Assembly (NCBI GenBank): GCA_028274465.1
Contig: CM051456.1
Span: 98,423,050-98,487,049 of the forward strand
Direction: 5' to 3'
Length of the DNA: 64,000 nucleotides
Source of the DNA: Plantago ovata
Taxonomy: Eukaryota > Streptophyta > Magnoliopsida > Lamiales > Plantaginaceae
Below are positions 11,387-20,998 of the stretch, piece after piece (the first letter of the stretch is position 1; every line of letters starts with the position of its first letter). The notes under the pieces are model-generated. The model saw nothing but the letters and a program-made list of their open reading frames with translations. It ran no database searches and had not been told where the DNA came from. A program made the position numbers and the translations under genes.

Positions 11387-11391
11387 ATGTC

Positions 11392-12074
11392 ATGCAATCA
11401 ACATAAATCATACCACGAATGAATGAAAACATGATGAAAGATATATAAATATAAATAGAAAAATCGTAAGATACAATGTTACCGAAGGTTGTCAATCTCC
11501 GAAGAATCGCGATCTTACAAGCTCCAAAATGCTAAGAAAAAGTATCTCCTAAGCTAAGAACCCCCAGAACAGGCTCTGGAGAATTCCTACCTAAAACTAA
11601 TGAGAAAGGTGAGAGAAAAGGTCTGGAAAAGTATGAAAAACGGAGAAAACTGAGCAACTATATATAGGTATTCGGGAGGTGTGGGGCGAAGGGCCCCACA
11701 CACCGGGCGACTCGCCCGGGAGCTTTTTTCGGCCAGATACGCGTTTTCGACGCGTTTTTGGATTTCTTCCCCTTTTCGGACTCGGTTTTTGCCTTCTAGT
11801 GACCTTTTAGCCTTTAGACTCGACCCCTAGACTTCAAATCCTATCCGGAATCTTTTAGATACTCCAATTAGGCCTTCGGAACACCAATTCCTTGTCTACT
11901 TCAATATAATTGCCCGGAAAACCTCGTTTTTCATCCAAAACCTGTAAAATACAAACTAAAGGGAAACGTGACACTATTCTAATAAAATGCACTAAAATAT
12001 AGCTAAATTAACATAGATGATAGCTAAAATAGGGGAAAAAGACTCAAATGAAAGTGTAAAATACACATTCATCA
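11392..12074 (-). repeat. 5' LTR of Z, U3-side half
   Basis: Continues the LTR broken at 3055. It carries the CCCAGAACAGGCTCTGG repeat, a GC-palindrome block (11680-11725), a TATA-like TATATATAG and the conserved U3 start. It ends in ...CACATTCATCA against C protease sequence. Confidence 0.9.
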
Positions 12075-12550
12075 CTACACTGGATACGGGATCTTACTCT
12101 AATGTGCTCCCAATGAATGTGTTTGAGAAGCGTGGCCTTGGAAAACTATCTGAGCATAAGGCTATTGTGCAATTGGCGGATGGATCCTTTGTGAGACCCA
12201 AAGGCGTTGTGAAGAACGTATTGGTTAAGATTGGTGAAGCCTCTGTGTACACCAACTTTGTAGTTATGCCGGCGTCTACACCTGGGATGGGGGATGTTGT
12301 TCTCTTGGGGCGAACGTTCTTGACTAAGCTACGCTCCGTGATAGACATCTACCGAAGAACTTGCACCATTGAGGTGGATGGCAAGCAACATGTGTTGCGA
12401 GCCATATCTGATCCAAATATTCACTTCAATGCTTCTCACACAATTAACTACTTTGGTCTTGCTGTCTATGTTCATTCTCATTCACAGGTTCGTGGCATGA
12501 GGAAAAGATCCATGAAGGGGAAGTCTAGTACCCTCAAAAAGAAGAACTAA
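12075..12550 (+). pseudogene. Protease end of C gag-pro (5' part displaced by Z)
   Basis: Begins at the catalytic region, TLDTGSYSNVLPMNVFEK, and runs intact through LADGSFVRP, the LLGRTF motif and the basic C-terminal tail KRSMKGKSSTLKKKN. The upstream sequence in the same frame (from 12017) is LTR of Z, not gag. Confidence 0.88.
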
Positions 12551-13116
12551 GAGCAAGAAGAAGTCGAGCGCCATCCGGGAGGCAACCCGAAGTTTTTATC
12601 ACTTTATTGCATTGCATGCATTCATACATAGAACAATTTGCTTTTCTTTATGTGAATTTTTTCGTTTATGTGAAGTTTTGTGCTTATGTTTATGTTTGAG
12701 TGAATTTTTTCGAGTGTTTGTATGAGGAGAATGGTTTTCGGGGATAAAAACTGAACTTTTTTCGAAAAATTTCGTCTCCCCACCTCTGGAGGTGGGGGGC
12801 GAATCGCCCCACGTCGCCAGAGAGCTTCAGGCTCTCTGGCAGTGTGGGGGGCGATTCGCCCCACAGATGGGGCGAATCGCCCCCCATCCTCAGACCAAGT
12901 GAAAAACGGGATTTCACCCCTAATTCCTCATTATCTCATCTTCTTCACCTCTCTTACTCCAAAACACCCAAAAACTCAAAAAATCTTCAATCTTTCATAA
13001 AATCTTCAATTCTCCATCAAATTTTGTGTTCTTTAGCTTCAATCGAAGCCCATTACGTGCTCTTTCTTTCCATTCGAACAAATTTCATCCTAGTTGATTC
13101 ATTCTTCGGATCTGAG
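12551..13116 (+). other. Spacer, GC-palindrome block and ORF2 leader exon of C
   Basis: Non-coding. 12785-12890 holds three GGGGCGAATCGCCCC-type palindromes plus another inverted repeat, AGAGAGCTTCAGGCTCTCT. A C/T-rich leader follows (about 12915-13116) and ends at TCTGAG|GTAACT. Confidence 0.6.
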
Positions 13117-13670
13117 GTAACTTCACATGAACCCTAATTTTTCAAATTTGGTTTTTTTTTTTATTTATGCTTCAATTGAGCTTATATGATGTATGGGTTG
13201 ATTGTTTGTGTGTTTAGAAACGTTATTCACTATCAATTGCATGTTCAATTATGCTTGGTTTGTTGGTTTGAGAATTTTGCCTACTAGATGTCTATGTCTT
13301 AAGGTGCATTGTTTCTTTTCCTTTCATTCCATGTCTATGGGTGTGCTTATTGATATGATAATGATGGACATGATGGTAGAACGCATGATTCTTGAGTTTG
13401 AGGATTTTTGATGCTAGATTTTTTGCTACTATGGTATGATTTGAGCCTTATGATTTAAGGCTATTTGTTGTCTAGCAAGAGCTTAATGTGATATGTTACA
13501 TGTCTAAGATATGATTGGTGTGTTGCATTTTAGTTCTAGAAGTAGCTAGATTGGACATGGAGGTTTTGAGGAGTACGATTGTTGATGTTATCACTCGTGT
13601 GATTCACTCTTGCATTTGCATATGCATGAATCTGTTTTATGTCATACAAGATACTGATTGCTGCTTGTAG
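13117..13670 (+). other. Putative intron before ORF2 of C
   Basis: 554 bp, T-rich, with donor GAG|GTAACT and acceptor GCTTGTAG|GTACC. The ORF2 start ATG is six bases downstream. Splice borders are conserved in B, I and V. Confidence 0.7.
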
Positions 13671-13675
13671 GTACC

Positions 13676-15093
13676 ATGCCACCACGTGACAAGAAGAAAG
13701 TTGGCTCGTCTAAGAGAAAGAAGGGTAAGGGGGTAGCTTCAAGCTCCCAACCTTCCCATGAGTTATTTGAGTTGTCACTTGCTGCGATTGACGTCTGTTT
13801 GAGGCTCCAAGCAGAGCTTGCTCGAGGTGGACGATCGACCATTCCGGATAGAAGGATCGAAATTCCAGACGGCCAAGCTAACCGACCGGGTTACAAGGTG
13901 CTCTCTCGATTGGCTAGGAAGAGGAATTGGGGTTGGTTTACTTCCAACAGATTTAAGGGGTATGATACGAGCCTCCTCCATGAGTTTTATGTTGGCTACA
14001 CGGATCTTGAGGACAAGGAGGGGGTACTTGTTAGAGGCGTAATCGTGCCATGGACTCCGGCCTCAATTTCCGAGTTTATTCACTTGGGGGAACTGGAGTT
14101 CACCGGAAGTAACCATTCCTATGTGTATTCGAGGGCTACTAGGGGGATTGGAAATGACATCACAGATGTGATTTGCAACAGGAATATGTGTTTCCAGAAA
14201 CCGGGGCACAACCTGGACGGATCTATCAGAGTGACGTTAGTCTTAAGGCTAAGGTGGTTATGAAATTTTGTATTTTCAACCTGATCCCTGGGAAGAATGA
14301 CACATGGATTCAGCCGAACTATGCTGAGCTCCTCTACTGTTTGTTGGGCAAGCATCGTATAGACATCGGACAGATCATGTGCGAAGAATACGAGCGTCAT
14401 TGGGAGAAGAAGAAGAAGCCCTTCATTTTTCCGAGTTTCATCACAGCATATTGCAAATATCACGGGGTTGAGGAAATTGTTGAGGGGGATTCTGAGGTCG
14501 CTGCTCTTTCTCCTTCAACTATCGATGTGCAACTGAATAGGTATCGTATGAAGAACCACACGGCTGCTGCTGCTGATGTTGAAGCTTCCCTCCAACAGAG
14601 TGATTCTGATGATGATAATGATGATGAGGAGGATGAGGATGCTATGGAAACTGACGATGGAGCTGGCTGAGTGTCTATTCCTGATATTCCTTCTGTCCGT
14701 AGAGCGCCACATGCACTGCCTCGAGCACCACATGGGTCTAGAGGTATTGACTTCTCTGATTTTCTGGCCTACTTTGATGATCGTTTCGGTAGAGTTGATG
14801 CTAGTGTTGTAGCCTTGACCACTTCTGTCCAACGGTTGCAACATAATCTTGATGGACACATTGTCCAACGCAACCGCGATTGGGAAATAGCTGAGGAGCA
14901 TCGCCGGAATGAGAGAGAGATAATGTGGGAGCAGCAACAGCTCATCCGTCAGCAACAGGAGGCTCTACAGCAGTCCAATGATCTCCTGTCTGACATGTGG
15001 AGGGACTATTATGGGGATTACGATCCCAATAATTATCCTTTTCACAAGTCCATTCTTGTATACTCAGCCGACCGAGGCCAAACCATTCGGTAA
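13676..15093 (+). pseudogene. ORF2 of C, plant transposon protein domain, one frameshift and one stop
   Basis: Starts MPPRDKKKVGSSKRKKGKG, a basic, possibly nuclear-localising N-terminus. The middle resembles the 'putative plant transposon protein' domain (Pfam PF20167 type, common in the Athila post-pol ORF): RNWGWF, LLHEFYVGY, GVLVRGVIVPWTPASISEF, then WIQPNYAELLYCLL, HRIDIGQIM and FPSFITAYCKYHGV. An acidic run (DSDDDNDDEEDEDAMETDD), a Gln-rich coiled coil and the tail YSADRGQTIR follow. The frame shifts near 14175-14235 and an in-frame TGA lies at 14668-14670. No membrane segment or signal peptide is seen, so an envelope role is not supported. The molecular function is unknown. Confidence 0.8.
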
Positions 15094-16588
15094 CATCTAA
15101 TCTCACTTTTTATTTACTCATTCTCTTTTGCTAGGGACTAGCTTGAGTTTCATGAGGGGGATGGGATGTGAACCATGATGTTAAGTATTGTTTGGCTTTA
15201 TGATGTTGAGTACGGTATCTTGTATTTTGTTTGCATTAGCATTTGCACGTTTATCACTTTCCTAGTAATTTAGTTGCATACACTACATACACTACATTCA
15301 TTCTAGCCTAGTCTTGCATGTTTTTTGTGGAGTTTATTGCCAAATTTTTTTGAAGTTTTTTATTGGGTAGATTAACTAGTTATGACCTTTGACCATGCAT
15401 TTCATCTCTATGAATATGTTTGAGGTTTTTCTCGCTTGGCTTGTCATATTTATATATGCACTTAGTTAAGCTTGGTAGTCTCGACATCAATTAGTGGTGT
15501 TTTCTCTACTGCGGTTCACGAAGGTCTTTATAATAGGATGATGCATGTTAGGATCTTATGGTTGTTTTCCCGAGTAATTATGTACCTAAGAGGCAACAAG
15601 TATTCACCTTGATTTGAGATTGCTAAATGCCTAGGAAGGAGGTAGTGTGAGATTGTGTGATCCTTTGTTTGCAACCTATTCTTTCGAATAGGTTTGGGGA
15701 GGGGGTTACGCTATCATTAGACTTGTTTTTCGATTTTTGAGTATTGTGAGTTTGTTTTCCTTTTTCGTAAAGTTGTGCTTCAACCTATTCTTTCAAATAG
15801 GTTTGGGGAGGTCGTTTGTGAGTCATTGTAATTTCTTTTTCGTTGTTCTAATGCTGGCTATAAAAAAGGAAGGAAAAAACCGGAAAAAAAAAGAGAAAAA
15901 ATTCCAGTAAAAAGAAAAGATCTGGAAAAGAAAAAAAAGAAAGAAAGAAAAGACCCCAAAAAAGCAAAGAAGGGTCCAAAGAAAGCCAAAAAGCAGTTTA
16001 GCAAAGTGTTTGTCTCGTTTTTCAATTCTTGTAATGTTCGTAATCGAGTTGTAATCTTTTGTCTTTTGATTGTTTGAGTGTCATCTGTTCTAGACCACCC
16101 TCGTCCTGCCATTCAGGAAGTGGTGATTAGTTTATAACTTTGCTTGAGAGATGGGTAGAATATGGGAGTGTGAACTTTTAGGGAACCCTCCTTCATTTTA
16201 TGAGAGCCAGTATTGGTTCGACCTCTTTGAGGGAAAGTCTTAACTTGGTGAACAACAATAAGTCTTCAGTTTCATAGGCACGGGCAACCATTCGTATTTT
16301 AACATGTTTCATTACGTCGTCACTGACTAGGTCCAGGTAGAGAATGTTACGAGAGACTAACTTGTTTAACATAGTGCATATGTGAATGTGTATGAGTCAA
16401 TCGAGGCATTCTTCAACCAATATCCATGTTATGATTTGTATGGTCTTTGTTCATAAGTTTTTGATAGATTCAATAGATTAGTTCATTTCATTGGGCATGA
16501 GACTCCATTTTGTGTGTTGCATTGGATTTGTTGCATTAGAGTCTAGCTTAGTTGCTTGAGGACAAGCAAAGATTCGGTTTGGGGTGTT
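15094..16588 (+). other. 3' region of C: palindrome pair, purine tract, PPT
   Basis: Non-coding. Two AACCTATTC-N4-GAATAGGTT palindromes (15673-15694; 15782-15803, one mismatch), a purine tract (about 15862-15990), a conserved block shared with all copies, then the motif GACAAGCAAAG and the PPT GGTTTGGGGTGTT just before the LTR. Confidence 0.75.
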
Positions 16589-17803
16589 TAATGAATGTGT
16601 ATTTTACACCTTCATTCGAGTCTTTTTTCACCTATTTAGCTATCCTCTATGTTAACTTAGCAATATTTTAGTGCATTTTATTATAATAGTGTCACGTTTC
16701 CCTTTTGTTTGCATTTTTCAGGTTTTAGGTGAAAAATGAATTTTTTATGGGCAATATTGATGAAGTGGACGAGGTTTTGGTGTTCCGAGGACATTCGTGG
16801 AGTATCTAGAAGGTTCCAGATGAGATTTGAGGCCTAGGGGACGAGTTTCAAGGCTTAAAGGTCAGTAGAAGGCAAAATCCGAGTCCGAAAAGAAAAAGAA
16901 AACTAAAATCTCGCTGAAGTCGGTCTGGACGTCCCAGGCGAATCGCCTGGGACGTGGGGCGAATCTCCCCGCACCAGGCGAATCGCCCGGCGTCTGGGGC
17001 GGTTCGCCCCGTGTGTTTCCGAGCATTATATATAGTTTGCCCATTCTCTACGTTTTTCATACCTTTTCACATTATTTTGAGAGACGAATTCTCCAGAGCC
17101 TGTTCTGGGATTTCTTAGCATAGGAGACTCTTTTTCTTATCAATTTGGAGGATTAAACATAGCAATTGGACCTCGTTGTTTATCAATTCTTGCTTGTGAG
17201 TTAGCAATTCTTCGGAGATTGACAACCTTCGTTGGTAACATTGTATCTCACGATTTTTCTACTTTTATTTATTTCTTTGAACATGTTTTCATTCAATCCT
17301 GCTTTGATTCTTGTTGATTGCAATTTATTTATGAGTAGCTAAATCTATCGTTGGTGATAGTATGTGATTTCTTAGCTAGGGCTCTTGATTATGCATGATT
17401 GGCTGTAACGCGATTCAGACTTGACTTATTGCTTTATTTCTTTGATCTATCTAAGCCCTCTATCTTCGTAGTGTTGAATTGAACGGAACACATTGGACAA
17501 TTCATGATCTTAGGTTTCTATGCAAACGTTCAAGTACTTCATGCATGATTATTAACCTCATGCTTTGAATGATCATACTATCGCCAACTTCCATTATTAT
17601 TGATAAGAAAATCTATGCTAAGTTGTTTGTTGAGTTTATAGTTTAAGTTAAATTAGATAAAGCTAGTTATAGTCCTTAGAGATCGACACTCGAGGTTATT
17701 TTACTTCTACACTACGTACCTTGGTTTTCGTTGTAGTTGTGAATTGCCTTTGGCTAAAAACAAATTTATTTGATTAATTGAGTCTGACAAATTCGGTTCA
17801 TCA
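16589..17803 (+). repeat. 3' LTR of C
   Basis: 1215 bp, TAATGAATGTG...GGTTCATCA; the first dinucleotide is mutated from TG to TA. It contains a GC-palindrome cluster (16930-17015), TATA-like TATATATAG at about 17027-17035 and the R-region repeat CCAGAGCCTGTTCTGG. Confidence 0.9.
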
Positions 17804-18121
17804 TATGCTAGTCAAGAGTAAGACCGAGGAGCAACACGTAGGATACCTGGTAAAATGCTTCTCGATTTTGAGGAAGTATGGCATGAAGCTCAATGCAACG
17901 AAATGTACCTTCGGAGTAAAAGGTGAGAAGTTCCTCGATTACATGGTAACAGAAAGAGGAATAGAAGCAAACCCCGAGAAAATCAAGACCATCCTCGATC
18001 TCCCTCAGCCCCAAACCATCAATGAGGTACAACAGTTGGTGGGAAAGTCTATCGCATTGAGTAGATTCATCTCGAGATCCGCCGAGAAGAACCTTCCGTT
18101 CTTCAAAGTTTTGAGAAAAAG
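17804..18121 (+). pseudogene. Reverse transcriptase fragment of T
   Basis: Encodes the palm/thumb part of a Ty3/gypsy RT, with the segment after the catalytic YIDDM box: MLVKSKTEEQH, KYGMKLNATKCTFGV, TERGIEANPEKI and LSRFISRSAEKNLPFFKVL. The YIDD residues themselves lie upstream, beyond the C insertion. It continues in frame after element A and its TSD at 23811. Confidence 0.9.
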
Positions 18122-19392
18122 TGATGAATGTGTATTTTACACTTTCATTTGAGTGTTTTTCACCTATTTTAGCTATCCTCTATGTTAATTTAGCTATATT
18201 TTAGTGCATTTTATTAGAATAGTGTCACGTTTCCCTTTAGTTTTTATTTTACAGGTTTTGGTTGAAAAACGAGGTTTTCCGGGCAATTAAATTGAAGTTG
18301 ACAAGGAATTGGTGTTCCAGAAGCCTAATTGGAGTATCTGAAGGTTTCCGGATAGGATTTGAAGTCTAGGGGTCGAATCTGGAGGTTAGAAGGCCACTAG
18401 AAGTCAGAAACCGAGTCCGAAAAGGGGAAGAAATCCAAAAACGCGTCGAAAACCCGCAAAATCCCGAATTTTGCTCCCGGGCTAGTCGCCCCATGTCTGG
18501 GGCCCTTCGCCCCACACTATTTCGAAGCCTATATATAGTTGCTCAGTTTTGCTCCGATTTTCATACTTTTCCAGACCTATTCTCTCACCTTTCTCTGTAG
18601 TTTTAGGTAGGAACTTCCCAGAGCCTGTTCTGGGGGTTCATAGCTTAGGAGACACTTTTTCATAGCAGTTTGGAGCTTGTAAGATCGCGATTCTACAAGA
18701 CTGACAACATTCGGTAACATTGTATCTTACAGTTTTTCTACTTATTTTTATATATCTTTCAATATGTTTTCTTCTATGATTTCTGTTGATTGCATGACAA
18801 TTATGAGTAGCTAAACTTATCGTTGGTAATAGTATGTGAATTCTTAGCGAAGGGTTGATAATTATGCTAATGGCTATATCGCGCATTATACTCCGTGTTA
18901 TTGCTTTATTTCTTTGATCTAGCGAAATCTATATCTTCGTATGTTGATTAATTATTGCACACAATGGGACAATTCATTAGATTTTAACATATCTATATCT
19001 TCGTAGTGTTGAATAATTACGGAACATAATTGAACAATAGTGTTTGACCTATCAGTATCTATATCTTCGTAGTGTTTGATAATTACAACAGGACAATTAT
19101 TGATCAAAGATCTCCATGCAAAACCGAGGAATTTACGCATGATTATCAACCCGTTATGCTTTGAAGGACCATACTATCACCAATCTCCATTATCTGTTAG
19201 AAAACCTTTGCTATACCGTCTGCTGTTTTTATATTCTAATTTAGATTAGATAAAGCTAGTTATAGTCCTTAGAGATCGACACTCGAGGTTATTCTACTGC
19301 TACACTACGGTTTTCGTTGTAGTTGTGAATTGCTTTTGGCTAAATAACAAATTTATTTGCTTGATCCGGAACTGACAATCCCGCGTTCATCA
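18122..19392 (+). repeat. 5' LTR of A
   Basis: 1271 bp, TGATGAATGTG...GTTCATCA, so the ends form an inverted repeat TGATGAA/TTCATCA. It holds a GC-palindrome cluster (18468-18517), the R-region repeat CCCAGAGCCTGTTCTGGG (about 18617-18634) and three tandem U5 repeats of about 75 bp (18920-19110), each with CTATATCTTCGTA. Confidence 0.93.
18530..18538 (+). promoter_or_regulatory. TATA-like box of A LTR
   Basis: TATATATAG, present at the same place in every LTR of the family, 15-60 bp downstream of the GC-palindrome cluster. Transcription would start about 30 bp further on. Inferred from sequence only. Confidence 0.6.
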
Positions 19393-19395
19393 AAT

Positions 19396-19412
19396 TGGCG
19401 CCGTTGCCGGGG
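19396..19412 (+). promoter_or_regulatory. Primer-binding site of A (tRNA-Asp)
   Basis: Exact TGGCGCCGTTGCCGGGG, three bases after the LTR end; 17 bases complementary to plant tRNA-Asp. Confidence 0.95.
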
Positions 19413-19666
19413 ACTATACTCCTTTTTTCTGTTTAATTTGTTTATATTTTCAGCATTCAACCCCCAGAACAGCTCTTGGATTGTCTCTCAAAAATTTCAC
19501 TTTCTTACCCTATTTCTTTCCTCCTATCTTCTTCAGTAAATTCATCTAATCTGATCTTGGTTACCTTGCGTGTTTGTGCTCTCGGAATTTTTGGTGATAT
19601 TGTGTTTGATTACGCTAATAGAACTAATTTTTAGTTTTGAGTTGCTCTTACTAAAGAAATACAGAT
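19413..19666 (+). other. Leader of A
   Basis: Untranslated, T-rich. It includes a pyrimidine-rich stretch ending in TATTTTCAG (about 19444-19452) that looks like a splice acceptor and is also present in other copies. Confidence 0.5.
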
Positions 19667-20998
19667 ATGATGTCCATGCGCGCTCGCATGACACCCCAAT
19701 TCTCGCAGGTGAGGAGAGGATCTTCCGTATACCTGGAAGATGAGTTAAGGAGGTATGAGGTGACGGAGTCCATGGTAAGATAGTTACCAAGGTACGAAGA
19801 TGGAGTAGGGATGGACCCATGGAGTTTCATTCCATCCTATGAGGAGGAAATAGAAAGAATTCCAGCAGAAGGGTTTACGAAGGACCAATTGTGCAGGAAA
19901 TTATTTTCTTTTACTCTTGGGTATGAGCCGAGGCGTTGGATTGCAAGGTTAGAACCAGGATCGCTGAAAACTTGGGGCCAAGTAGTAGAGGAGTTCTTGG
20001 CGCGGTTCATGCCTTATCATGAGACGATTGCCTTACGTGATAGGATCCAATATTTCGAGCAAGGAGAGTATGAGCAGTTTTGTGACGCCTACGAACGTTT
20101 TGAGATGTATAAACGTGAGTGCCCCCATCACCGTTTCGAAGATGGGGAGTTGATTTGGTACTTCGTTGGTGGACTTCGTGAAGAGGAACGACTTAGAGTG
20201 GATCCGTTGAGCGGCGGTCTGGGAGAATGTACGGTCGACGAGGCAGAAGAAGTCCTTCGTAAGTACGCCAGAGGTTCAACACAATCCGATGAGGTCATAC
20301 CAATTCACATCACCGCAAAGGATGTAGATCGAGGTGAAGCAGGAAGCTCATCCGAGGAGTATTTTGAAGCCGAAGAAATCAGTGAGGAAGATGAAATTGC
20401 ACATGCCGAGCAAGTTGAAGATGACCTTCGTATAGCAAAAGTTGTTGAAGAAGTTGAAGTAACTGAGCATCTTACGGAAGAATTCAGCTTATTGAATTGT
20501 GCTGAAGTAGAAGGGGTTCGAGAACTTGAAGAGGAGAAAGGATTGGAAGGCGACGCCCCCCTGGAGGTGGGGGGCGAGTCGCCCAGCATGGGAGGAGAAC
20601 CGCCTCCCATGACCAGTGAGCTGGATGACCCCTGCTCCCCTGTTTCTTTACTCGCAGACATTCGCATCAATCCAAAGCCACTTTCTTCCGTTACTACTGA
20701 GGTTCTTAAGTACAAAGAAGTGAATCTACTCCTCCGAGGTGGAAAGCTTGACAAGCAAGATACACAGGAACCACCACTAAACAAGCACCTCGATGAAGTC
20801 AAAGTGAATGTCCTCCTATTGATGAAGTCCTTATTGGATCTGCCTGCAAAGCAAACCAGTCCATTCACCATGGTGAGATATTTGAAGCTTCCTAGGTCTC
20901 TTTGCTACATCGGACCAAGAGAATGGCGACCACCGTGGGGAGGTACTCTTGTGTCCATTCTTGAATACTTAGCTGACAGAGGCCAAACCGTTCGGTAA
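19667..20998 (+). pseudogene. Alternative gag ORF of A, one in-frame stop
   Basis: A gag unrelated to the Z/B type except for a general Retrotrans_gag pattern: RWIARLEPGSLKTWGQVVEEFLARF, then FCDAYERFEMYKRECPHH. Translation from the first ATG (19667) meets TAG at 19781-19783; the frame then continues and reopens at ATG 19811 for 395 aa. There is no zinc knuckle and no DTG protease. The C-terminal half is acidic. 20551-20616 is a translated GC-palindrome module (PLEVGGESPSMGGEPPPM). The last residues, EYLADRGQTVR, match the tail of ORF2 in C, so this ORF seems fused to the ORF2 end. It may still make protein from 19811. Confidence 0.8.

Larger units (their letters stand above)
1..12074 (-). 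mobile_element. Element Z, non-autonomous Athila-like gypsy element, left end outside window
   Basis: Reading right to left, Z has a 5' LTR (11392-12074 plus 2582-3055, split by element B), a tRNA-Asp PBS, an essentially intact gag-protease ORF and the start of the spacer behind it; the rest lies off the left edge. Its right LTR end (...ATTCATCA at 12074) abuts protease-coding sequence of element C on the opposite strand, so Z inserted into C. The expected TSD copy is CTACA at 12075-12079, but its partner is outside the window. No reverse transcriptase or integrase is visible. Confidence 0.85.
12075..17803 (+). mobile_element. Element C, 3' part of an Athila-like element with the longest ORF2
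   Basis: Plus-strand element. The visible part has the end of gag-pro, leader exon, intron, ORF2, 3' region and 3' LTR. The 5' part is left of the window because Z inserted into its protease gene. Its right LTR end (17803) abuts reverse-transcriptase sequence of the Tat element, so C inserted into T; TATGC at 17804-17808 would be its TSD copy. Confidence 0.85.

Noticed and set aside
13676..15093. ORF2 as an envelope-like gene
   Set aside because: Position fits, but no signal peptide, transmembrane helix or glycosylation-rich ectodomain is visible; the protein is basic, then acidic and coiled-coil.
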